From Cichorium intybus (lineage: Eukaryota; Streptophyta; Magnoliopsida; Asterales; Asteraceae), in NCBI GenBank assembly GCA_023525715.1, contig CM042011.1:57532854-57596853 (forward strand): a stretch of DNA of 64,000 bases. The letters run 5' to 3'. The position numbers were made by a program, and so were the translations under genes. The notes under the pieces are model-generated. The model made no database searches. It was not told the DNA's origin and worked only from the letters and a program-made list of their open reading frames with translations. This document shows, piece after piece, positions 11,227 through 21,440 of this stretch (position 1 is the stretch's first letter; each line of letters opens with the position of its first letter).

Positions 11227-14200
11227 CTATCTTGGTTTTGGACCATATGCACTCTCCAGGTTAAGAGAATTGAGTCCGGTTAATTTCTTTGGTTTAGTTT
11301 CCTGACGAGCTTTCTCTATCACCAAACAGTCACTTAACTCCATCACCACTTCGTTCATAGTTGGTCTTCTACTGGGTGTGTGGGCAACACATGCCATTGC
11401 CAGTTCCACTGCTTTCCATGCTGAATTGATGTCAAAATCACCAAGTAGCCTAGGATCAACAATGTTTTTCATGTCACCATCTGCAAGCTTTAGATTGACC
11501 CACCGGATTATGTGCATGTTGTCGTTCTCGTATTTTGTTATTGCTGGTTGTCCTGTTATTATTACTAGAAGCACAATCCCAAAGCTATACACATCACTTT
11601 TCTCTGTCAACCTGTTTGACGTGTAATACCTACAAACCACAATTCTTATTCCATATATACCAAAAGAGCAATGGATAACATAAAAATGAGAGGAAAATGT
11701 AAGGTTTGTTCACATTATCCTTTAGTATTTAGAAGAGTGATGTAGGGGATGTACCGTCGGTCGAATGAAAATTCTAAGGTGTATATCAAGTTCAAAGGGT
11801 TTCCAGAAATTTAGGTTATTGTCTAGCAGATTAGCTGAAAAGCTAACCTATAGCTGAAAAACTAGTTGCTAGCCGAAAGCTAGCTAATAAAATAACAGTG
11901 TTTGGTAAAAACTGGCTGATAACTCTATCTAGGAAATTAAAATGACATAACGGATATGTCGAAAAATTAGTTTTTTATAATTAATTAAGGTATATTTGGG
12001 AGAAATCTAAAAAAAACTTGATAAGTTCGTTGAAACGCTAGTCTAAGTAGCTTTGTGAGAAGCTTTTTAATAAACAACTCATAAGCTAGCTCACAAGCTA
12101 CTTTACTTTTTTGCTTGCCAAACATGACAACTGAAAAAGCTCGAAAAATAAGCTAGCTTATCAGCAAGCTGTGATGCGCCAAACATCACTTTAGGCATCT
12201 TCAAGATGTAAATTTCAAGAGTCTAGAATTAAGAATGTTGGTTACTAAATCACATCCTTTTTTTTTTCTGAAACTGTAATTGCTTCATATTGAAGTAAAT
12301 TCATCAGATTAGGAAAACTCACTCAGGGTCGAGGTACCCAGGAGTGCCAGCAACTGCCGTTGAGATATGGGTACCACCCTCTGTTGGAAAAGCTTTGGAC
12401 AGCCCAAAGTCTGCTAGTTTTGCCTGGAAACTTTCATTCAGTAAGATGTTGTTACACTTGACATCTCTATGAACTATCGGTGGTTTGCAACCATGATGCA
12501 GGTACTCTAGCCCTAAAAAAACCCCAAAAAATATCATGATCATAGAACCCAAAAGTATAAGCTAGCAGATTTAAACTCTTTTGCTTACGGACCATGCGCT
12601 GCATCACAGCTTATTTGTAGTCTTTCTTCCCAATTCAAGACGCTTGAATTCGTATCTGCTCAAGGGATTTAAAATATTAATACTTAATCTTACGTGTTTG
12701 TAATATCTTCCTTCACTTTGAACATAGAAGTATATATAAGCCTTTAACCCCTGTCAAGGTTATAAAGTAGTGTATCGAGAAAAAAAAAAAGACATATGCA
12801 AATTAAAGACAAAATGTCAAAATGGAAAATACCCAATATATGCCTTTCTAAGTTGCCATTAGCCATGTACTCATAAATGATTGCCTTCTGATTGCCTTCA
12901 TTGCAGTACCCAACGAGCGAAGTTAAGTTTTTATGATGAACACTTAGGAGAAGATAGGCCTGCACATGAGTGAGATATTTAACTTGTCATGCAAATTTCA
13001 TTGGAAAATTTTTCTTGTTACTGGTTCGTAACCTAAGCATATTGAAATGTTTTTGATTTAAACATAATTTACCTCGGCCTGGAATTCCTTGTCCCCTTGG
13101 AGAGATGATTCTGAAAGCATTTTGACAGCCACTTCTGTATCACCAATACATCCATGGTAAACTGTTCCGAATCCTCCTTTCCCAATAACAACATTGAAGT
13201 TGTCAGTGATGCTTTGTACCTCTGAGAATGTGTACTGCTGTTTTCTTATTTCCAGCCCCGTGCGTGTTCTCCTTTTGTCTGCATGCAATTTTCCAGTTAT
13301 AGATGTTTTCGTGCATGTGTGATCGGACTAAAATTTTCTTTACAAGGTTATTGAATAAAAGATCAGTGATTCTCATACCGCGGGCTTTTTGTTTTGTAAT
13401 CATCCATACGGCCACGACTGCAGTCAAGATTACGAAAAGTGATGCAACAGTTGCTATTACTGGAACAATAATTTTGTTTCCCTTCGTGTTTTTACAACCA
13501 TTCTTGTCACAAGAACTTATAGTTTCATTCGTGCTGTCTCCATCAAAACTAATTGTGGGGCATAATAGTTAGATGCTGAAACACTGAATTGAATGGTATC
13601 ATAATTTAGTCTTGAGAAATCTGTATCAAACCTCAATGATAGTAATCCCTTGTTTGACTTTGCTAGGAGATCTGCTGGAACCGGCCCAATGAAATTGTTT
13701 CCTTTTAAAGTGCTATAAAGAATATTAAGATTAGTTTTAGTTCACGTAACGTAACTAGACTTCTAATAGGTCAAGGGGCAGATAACTTACAGGACCTTGA
13801 GGAAGTTCAGTCCAGAGAGAAAATTAGGTACAGTTCCTGTTAAGTTATTGTTGGACAAATCCCTGAAATAGGAACGGAGAAAATAATAGCACATATAACT
13901 TTTGTATATGTTTTAATGTAATATATCTTCCTAAGAGCGTTGACTTACAAGGTCTCTAACATTGTGAGGTTAGCTAATCCTGGATCTATTCCTCCATTCA
14001 GTCCGCTGGTAGACAAGTTCCTGATTTCACATCAACTGTAAATCAATTGCTGCAAGCAGAATAGAAATTTTGACTTAGGGGATCATGAAAATGTATACGT
14101 ACAAGAATGTGATCCTAGGAGAGTCGGTAACATTGTAGCTGCATCTGACGCCTTCCCAAACAAATTCCTGTGGAGCACATGGATCTCCTTGCCAGTGTCT

Positions 14201-15603
14201 TGTTATTTCGTAAGCTGACTTAATGCTCCACATTGCCGCAACTAATATCCATTATAAAGACAGTAGAATGGCGTTAATTAGTGATGTCAAGTATTTAATC
14301 CTACTTTATTTTCAATCAATAGAGAGATTGTACGATTACCATCTCGATCGTCTGTTTGCCTTTGTGGGAGCTCCTTTAGCACATAAAGCTCGAGAGCATT
14401 GATGATGGGAAGAAGGGTTGAATTTTTAGTTTTATTTATGGTAAGTGTATACGTGGGTGCTGTGGGTTCGGGTTCTGTGCTATAGATAGTGGTTGTTGAA
14501 TGATTTAACGGAGAGAAGGGTTTTCGATACCAGAGGCTCCCATTTAGGTAAATGTTGAATTCCCTGGTCTGGTTTCTTTTCAGTAATTCAATTTCCGCAA
14601 AGTGCGTGTAGATGAAAAACTTATCCGTAATATTATCAGGAGTCCAGCCTATGTTAAACGACTCCTGTGGGGATTTTGGAGTGATGGCAGTACTCATGAC
14701 AGATGATGGTGGATCAATGGCTGTGAAAATCCCAGGGTAAACAGTGTCGAAAGTGTATAAGAAAGTACTATTCGCCCAATTAATTGGGGCCCATAGTCGA
14801 TCATACTTATCATCTTTATACCTGTGTCAACAATCAAGAAAAGTAAATTTAGTACTATCCATGTGATAAAAGCAAGTTAATTTAAGTATAAACTTGACCT
14901 GACAGTTCCAAATGCGGTTCCAAAATTTACACGTGCAAAAAGGTACAATGATCCGAAACTAGTTTCTTCATACATGTTGTTTGCAAGAAGCCGTACTTCT
15001 ATTGCTGATATGAAAGGCGTTCCGCGACCTGTATTTACAAGACAAACATGTATGTAATCTGACGACGAGACATGTACGATCTCCATGTTTGCTGGTTTAG
15101 ATGACGAATTGAGTTTTACGGTATCCCAGTAATCAGGGCCAAGATAGACATCGAATTCTGGAAGTTGGCTCTTGAAGTCATAGTTCCCGTACATAAACCT
15201 TGCCCTTATCAGATACCTATTACCCTTTCCTTGGGTTGGTTTTAGGGTGTAGCAGTTTCTTGTGTTTTGTGGAAAACTTGTGAGGGTGGAAAGCTGTGTA
15301 CCAATGGTGAATGAGTTGTATATGGGCAATATGTTATGGATCTCGCCGGTGTCTATGAAGTCTGCATCTGACACATAGTTTATGTTGGTTACATTATCGG
15401 TGTATGTTGAGCCTTTAACAATCCCACAGTCTATGCTTATGAAGCCTGCAATTGGAGGGTGAAGAGAGGTTGATCAAGACATTCGATCATATCTAGAGAA
15501 AATTTGGTTAAGTACCTGATTGATCATCATCCTGGGCATGAACTGATATTAATGTAAGAACTAAACAAAGTAGAGCCAACATTGGAAAGAAGCCTTGGAA
15601 CAT
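11227..15603 (-). CDS. Malectin-like/LRR receptor-like serine/threonine kinase, 13 exons, complete
   Basis: Exons (minus strand): 15603-15516, 15445-14899, 14821-14340, 14241-14103, 14020-13949, 13862-13791, 13712-13632, 13548-13379, 13278-13073, 12959-12833, 12655-12593, 12512-12323, 11629-11227. All junctions are GT-AG with consistent phase; they sum to 2640 nt (879 residues), the usual size of LRR-I family receptor kinases. Order: signal peptide MFQGFFPMLALLCLVL; malectin-like ectodomain (about 30-370, DCGI, NFGTAFGTVR); DPCAP..W.GV.C segment; LRRs on 72-bp exons; transmembrane helix near 515-540; kinase with GKGGFGTVYHG, VAVKML, HRDVKCNN, DFGLS, GTPGYLDPE. All catalytic residues are present, so an active membrane kinase is expected. 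The family acts in cell-surface signalling, including defence and symbiosis; the ligand is unknown. It is the inverted partner of the gene at 60637. Confidence 0.93.
11815..12190. mobile_element. MITE-like foldback sequence in the last intron of the kinase gene
   Basis: The last intron (11630-12322) holds repeated, mutually complementary words such as agctagctta, ataagctagc and aaagctagct, with tgccaaacatgac and gcgccaaacatcac near the right end. Such palindromic AGCT-rich inserts are typical of plant hAT MITEs. The edges are approximate and no clean TSD was found. Confidence 0.45.
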
Positions 15604-15652
15604 GTTATTTCTTTACCAAGTCCTTATTTTGAAGTCGGTAGACTTGGGATCA

Positions 15653-15659
15653 TCTTATA
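15653..15659 (-). promoter_or_regulatory. TATA box of the minus-strand kinase gene
   Basis: tataaga on the minus strand, about 50 nt before the ATG. The sequence tataagatgat is conserved at the same distance before the other kinase gene (60582), which supports a core promoter role and a very short leader. Confidence 0.55.
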
Positions 15660-16086
15660 AAGGCTTAAAAATCCTCCATGTAACTTATTTAGTATTTCAT
15701 TATTATTTAGCATTATTTTTGTTGTATCGTGGGTTCTGTTTGATGACTAAGTATGATTATACCTTGTAGGTTCTTACTCACCTAACGTTTGAGCTGGAGA
15801 CCTGGTATGGAATCAAACTTGAATACTTCAAGGTTGGTTTTTTATCTTTACTAAATTTTACGTATGACAATTTTAATTGCACCCTGTTCTGTTAATCGTG
15901 GTGACTTTTATATGGTTCTACATTTGTCAAGCGTTTCTATTTGATTCCATGACATTTGTGAAGCATTTCTGTATCTACTTGTGTAGCAATTTTCGATGCT
16001 TAGTGCTATGAGCAATTATATTATGTAACACACAGCTGGCTAAAACCGCAATGGCTCGTTTAGACAAAATACCAATGAATGAAGAG

Positions 16087-16238
16087 GTTAAGTTGATCTA
16101 TTTCCTTTGGTTCAGTTGTAGAGGAAAGAATTTTTGGCAGTTTTCCTGGGAAAACTGGGCTGACCCATCGTTGTAACTGTTTTTATTCTAGCTTCTCGCT
16201 AGTTTTAATTGAAGTCTTGCTGTTTAAAAAAAAATGAC
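16087..16238 (+). mobile_element. 5'-truncated LINE (3' tail with poly-A)
   Basis: A 152-bp insert ending in a nine-A run plus tgac sits between two copies of aataccaatgaatgaagag (16068-16086 and 16239-16257). A long TSD and a poly-A end are the marks of target-primed retroposition. The insert ends with a 3' sequence (cgctagttttaattgaag) resembling plant L1-type tails. No coding sequence remains. Confidence 0.8.
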
Positions 16239-16432
16239 AATACCAATGAATGAAGAGTTACATGCACACACAATTTTGGTTTCTTCTATGCTTGAATATG
16301 CAGATTAATTAATTAGGCAGGCATAAAGTAATACTCTAAGAGGCTAGGCAGTTTCTTTGTATTGTGGGCATCCTCATTCATCCTGTGGGCTGGCAGCATA
16401 ATTTTTTGGTTTAAACATTTTATCAAACCTTA

Positions 16433-16690
16433 TAAATTCATATAATATGGGTTTGACTAGGTTAACATACCAAAATTTCTTGATAGGTACGTGCTGGAAT
16501 GTACTATAATTAATCAAGATTATCCATCATTGTTTAGGATTATCAAGTATGTTTACGAATTGTAAAATCATATACTATGGGGTTGACTAGGTTAATATAT
16601 GGAATTCTTGATGGTGCTGGACTGGACCATAATTAATCAATATTATCTATTATTGTTTAAGAATATTTTACAAGTATGAATATTCTCTGA
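16433..16690 (-). repeat. Two tandem ~130-bp repeats upstream of the minus-strand kinase gene
   Basis: Units start near 16433 and 16563. Each contains gggtttgactaggttaa- or ggggttgactaggttaat-like, then a (t)cttgat...gctgga word, a taattaatca word and a attgttta word. The complementary unit occurs three times upstream of the plus-strand kinase gene (59762-60131), so the array was part of the duplicated segment. Function unknown. Confidence 0.75.
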
Positions 16691-16739
16691 TAATAATTGT
16701 TAAACAGAGGTCCTAGAATATTTATGGCTGTTTACATGC

Positions 16740-17202
16740 TATCGTTAAGAGTATATATTATGGTCATTTTAATGTTTTAACAGACATCTTATAATCATTT
16801 GATTTTTTTGAACGACAAACGTATTTAAATAATACTAGCAAGATGCTAGAGAGGATTGATACAAAACGAGATTAAGAATGCAACACCTATTAATTAAATT
16901 TAAACCAACACCAAAAAGACAAAGGACTCTATCGACGACCAGAAAATGGGAATTAAGAAGCAGGTACACGGAGCCACCATAATGTAGGGAGGACAACGAG
17001 GTACGTGCACCGATAAGAGATAATCAACAGGTATAGGATGCCACCATAATCCGGAAGACAATGAGAGATAGTCAACAAGGGTTTTCTCACAGGTCAGTTT
17101 TCGTGGTTATTGCGTGGCTATTCGGCTTTTGCCACACAACTGTCACGCAAATGTGCGTGGTTAACCCTCCCCCCCCCCCCCCCCCCTATTTTCTAGTAGT
17201 GC
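16740..17202. mobile_element. CACTA element fragment ending at 17202
   Basis: The sequence ttttctagtagtg, complement of the CACTA terminus cactactagaaaa, ends at 17202. It is preceded by short repeats around gcgtggtta/gcgtggctat (17100-17165) that look like subterminal repeats, and a 19-C homopolymer (17169-17187). The opposite end was not found. The part before 17060 is only loosely assigned. Confidence 0.5.
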
Positions 17203-17240
17203 ATAAGACGCAGAGGAGCTGCGAGGGAGCGACGTTAGAC

Positions 17241-18565
17241 CAGGGGCGGAGCCAGGAAAAATCACCGTGAGGGGCACAAATTTTTTTTCCGGCAATATAT
17301 AATAAAAAAAGTCTACAAAAAGTACGATAAACATTACATATGAAAAACTACCCTACGAAATTACATTTTAAATGTGACCTCTTCTGTCTTTCATTTTTTG
17401 GAACCGATTAATGACGTTTTCGGTTTTAACATTTGTAAGTGCTTTGTGTTCTACACTACAAATCAAAGCGTCGTTCATGAACTCGTCGCTCATTTTATTC
17501 CGCAACTCCGTCTTCAAAAGCTTCATTGCCGAAAAGTATTTCTCAACGGTTGCGGTTGGGACCTTCAAAAGAAGGTGATCTTTGGGGAATTTCATTAGGT
17601 TGAGGACTTTGGGAAGGTTGTGTTGTTTGAGGGATTTCATTAAAAGGACCTTCATCAAACTTTCTTTTTAAAAAGTTATTCATAGAACCCTACAATTAAA
17701 GTATTAATTATTAAACATTCAATAACTAATGTTTAATTAGATTGTGGTCTTTGTGGGATAACAACTTGTAGTTGTTTTAATTCTTTGCCTTGTAACCCTT
17801 GTTTCTCTTTTTTCACTTGTTTCATCTTTATTCAACTAGGTTTAATTATTCAAGAGATAAAATCTGCAATTAACATTAATGATTAAACATTCATTAACTA
17901 ATCAATAATTTAACAATTAACTAATCATATAAGACATTCAAAATTTCTAATAATCATTAATCTAAAACAATAATTAACTATTAAGACAATTTAGGTGTTA
18001 ATTATCAAGACTAGAGATTGAGCAATAGCAATTGAGCAATTGAATCAATGAATCATTGAAAATTAGAAAAACTAAAGTCTAAAAGAAAAAAAAAATACCT
18101 TGATCGAGCCGGCAGTTGAGCAATTGAGTTAATGAGGCAGAAAGCATAATCTTTGACAAAGCAAAGCAATTGGGTGTTGGGCCAGCTTTTTGATGGCGTA
18201 AGAGGACAAGAAAAAGCAATTTCTTTATTTCAATAATTCAGCAATTGGCAAAGCAAAGCACGCAGCAAAGCAGGCACGAATAGGTTGAAGGCAGGCACGA
18301 ATAGGTTGAAGCTATTTTTCAGCGACCGATCAAATTCAATTCATGGAGGTTTAGATTTTGTGGGCCCAACTTTTGTTTAATGTATTTTTTTTAAAGCCCA
18401 ATGCCTTCAATTATAAAAAAAATATGAGTACATAATTGTAAGGGGCACTTATTTTTTATCGAGGTGGACACGTATATATAAAAAAATTTGAAATTTTTTG
18501 CACTATTCCGAAAAAAATCGTAGGGTGCCCGGGAATACCCGTGCCTCTTGTTACATCCGCCCCTG
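17241..18565 (-). mobile_element. hAT transposon, internally deleted (1325 bp)
   Basis: Terminal inverted repeats caggggcgga / tccgcccctg are flanked by an exact 8-bp TSD cgttagac (17233-17240, 18566-18573). Inside is the 3' part of a hAT transposase gene on the minus strand, so this is a deletion derivative of an autonomous element. It landed 38 bp from the CACTA end at 17202. Confidence 0.92.
17368..17658 (-). pseudogene. hAT transposase C-terminal dimerisation domain remnant
   Basis: The 96-residue frame contains LLKVPTATVEKYFSAMKLLK, TELRNKMSDEFMNDALIC and a basic end. This is the hAT dimerisation region as seen in plant TTF-type/zf-MYM hAT transposases. The DDE catalytic core and the zinc finger are missing, so the protein could not catalyse transposition, though it might bind a full transposase. 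Confidence 0.8.
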
Positions 18566-18573
18566 CGTTAGAC

Positions 18574-20985
18574 GGATATAGTCACAACTCAATGGAGATC
18601 TTGATCATTTGATGGCTTTTGGCAGCCATGCTTGGGAACATTTGGTGACACCGGTTCGGTTCATGGATATTTCGGGTCAAGACACCACTAAGAGGGTGAT
18701 AATAGGGTTTTTAGCCAATATTTTATCCTTTATTTGTATTATTAGTCGAATGTTCGTGTGTTATGAAAAAATACAACAATGTAATTAAAATATTAACATA
18801 TATGTTATTAATAATTATGTCATTGTCATTAACTTTAGATAATTATAATTTTTATATAAAACTGTTATAAAATATTGTAATTATTTTAAATATACGATAA
18901 AATAGACACACATATAAATATTATTTCAATAGCATCTATTCGTATATTGTATGTAAAAATAAAAATATATCTACGCTTTTATTGTTAATTATTTTGATAT
19001 TTAATCAATTTATATATGTATTGTTTACGATCATATGATCTCAATTGTACCTATTGAAAGTTACATGTGAATAACACTTAATATAAATTTTATTTAATAT
19101 TATAATTTATAATTGTTATAGTTATATAATTTTAATAGAACTTATTTGGACATTTTTTAATTTTGTTCATGATTATTTTTCAATTATCAATCATTTTTCT
19201 AGGCAAATATAATATATTTTTTAATTTTGTCTTATTGATAACTATTATTATATTTAATTTATTAAACAACTATTTGTTAAATAAATTTATAAAAATATTT
19301 TATGCACTTTAATAACAATAGCAAAAAGATAGTGGAAGCAAATGTGATTAACAAAACATGGAAAAGATGTTCTTATATAGGCAAAAGACTTCACTAATCA
19401 AACAATTAAGCATGATAAGTTGAAAAGGTTTGGGAACTTCAAAAAAATGGTTCAAGATAAATAGTTTACCGTAAACCAAATTCATTTTATTGACCTCTAT
19501 TATAAGAGTTATTAGACGTATTCTTGTGCATTGCACAGGAGTTAAAATTATATGGTTAAGATATACCGACGTATCAAATAAGAACATAAGCAATTTAGAC
19601 CTAATCGAAATACAAAAAACAAAATAAAAATTCATCACACCATATGTATCAATAATAAATTATCATCAAAATTTTGAACAAAAAGCATAATCATATTTTT
19701 TAAGTCAATTATTATACATGGTCCAACATCATAAATATAAGGAAATACATTTACATAAATTATCACAAAATTAAACCAAAATAAAAAACAAAATAAATTT
19801 TACTGATAATAGAATCAAGATAGCCTATGGAGAACTTGTTATTGTGGATAATTCTCTGCAAGACTGGTAGGTGTAAATATATAATTTACTAATTTTATAA
19901 GTTACACTTCCAATCGATAAATAACTACTTCAATCAAATTAACATATATGGTATTTTGATTTTATTGAATAAAAACGTTTTTAATTAATAAATATTTATT
20001 AAAAATATATTTGACATGGTTATGTTACACTTATTATTGGAAAATATTTCTACTTTACCTTTTAAAAAAGTTTCTTTTGTCACATTGTTCAACTTTCTAT
20101 ATTTTTCTCTAATAAAGTTTTATTTTCCCTCTAAAAACATTAAAACTCTGAATGTCACAACCGTTGAAAATACCATTGAACTAAAAAATAAAAGTGAATT
20201 AGAATTTGTGATGTATGGCTTAATTTTTTTCTTTGATAATTTAAATTTGAAATATTTCTAATTAACCAATATAATCATAAAAATATAAACAAATAAATAA
20301 TAAATATGAGAAACGAATTTTTATTATAGTATGCAATTAAAAATAGTATAAATAATCAAAAATAGCTTTATCAATCTATTTCCACGAATAACTAATGATA
20401 TCAAGCGTATTATATATAATTCCATTAAATCAAATATAGATATATCTAACATCATGGTGTAAATTGATTTTTTTAAACAAATGACAATCTAGATAACTTA
20501 CATTTAAGGATAATATAGTTGGATTTAATATAAAATATGTAAGAAAGAAAATGGTTTCCTATAAATAGTGTTGAATTAGGTCATGTTGGCATAAAACGAA
20601 GCATGTGACATGTATCTTATCTTACGACCTGTAATTCGTTTTAATTTCTGTATATTCCTCATTTCTAGTTTAGTATAAATAAACAAGGACCTTCAAAGTA
20701 AATATTTGTATGTTCTCAAGTCATATTTTATTTTATCTTATCTTCCAAACCCCAACAACCTAACCTAACTATATATAACATTAAACAACATGTCATAAGT
20801 AACAATTAAGTACTATAAGTTAAAAAAAACTTTTGAGTTGTAGTAGTTAAATAATTGAAAGAAGAAGAGTTTTAGTATTTAAATAAATCAATGTTATGGT
20901 TAAATAGTAGAAAGTTGAAGAGTTGGGAATGAATGTAGTTCAAGATAGATGACATATCTTGAACCATATTGATTTAGATGTCCTC
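18574..20985. other. AT-rich intergenic spacer without recognised gene
   Basis: Long A/T runs and no frame with recognisable product on either strand; short frames at 19348 and 20016 have composition expected by chance. Weak similarity between 19440-19510 and 20935-21000 (gttcaagata..., cctctattata) suggests decayed repeats. Confidence 0.5.
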
Positions 20986-21240
20986 TATTATAATATTTAT
21001 AGATATAAAGATAAAGATAAAAATAAATATGTTTCCTATTAATTAAGGGTTTAAAGTATCGTTAAGACTCTTTATAAGGCTATTCTATAAAGCAATAGAT
21101 GTCATATTTTATTTTATTACAATCAATTTCTTTCTCACCTCTCTTCTTGGAGGTTTATCAGTCACGTAACTTTTTAATAAGAGTCCTATTCCATAGTGGT
21201 ATTTACTGTTTTGGGTTTTCCCAATTGTGCAAAACATGAA
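20986..21240 (+). mobile_element. Decayed LTR-like repeat, left part (split by the SINE/CACTA insertion)
   Basis: Shares order and wording with 59400-59700 in the same orientation: gggttta.ag.atc, tagacgtcacattttatttt-like, ttttaataa, ttttgggctttcc-like. The right part resumes after the CACTA element at about 25025 and ends at ataaca near 25127, followed by agtattagagtctgg, a mutated initiator-Met PBS, so the repeat is probably a copia LTR. Confidence 0.5.
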
Positions 21241-21290
21241 TCAACTAGTCACATTTTATTCAAAACTCTGATTTAACACCCACTACTATA

Positions 21291-21439
21291 CCAAAAAGCT
21301 TGTAGCCCAGCGGTACCAGGTGTTGCCTTCCCTCTTTGAGGTTGAGGGTTCAAGTCTCGTTAGAGGCATAGGTGGAACTTACGGTGTATTTTAGGAGTAG
21401 ATTAGATAGATTAGATTTGCCGTTCCAAAAAAAAGTCAT
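21291..21439 (+). mobile_element. tRNA-derived SINE
   Basis: Contains pol III promoter boxes: A box tagcccagcgg (21303-21313) and B box gggttcaagtct (about 21347). A run of eight A near the 3' end (about 21427-21434) precedes gtcat. It is flanked by the 11-bp repeat ccactactata (21280-21290 and 21440-21450), which is also the terminus of the CACTA element. The SINE therefore appears to have inserted into that terminus and duplicated it. Confidence 0.8.
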
Positions 21440-21440
21440 C

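Noticed and set aside
12589..12592. Alternative donor gtaagc at 12588 for exon 11 of the minus-strand kinase gene
   Set aside because: It would break the frame before the LEYLHHGC segment; the donor at 12592 (gtccgt) keeps the frame and is conserved in the paralogue.
11227..15374. Separate small minus-strand genes suggested by individual open frames
   Set aside because: The frames join by GT-AG introns in correct phase into one 879-residue receptor kinase.
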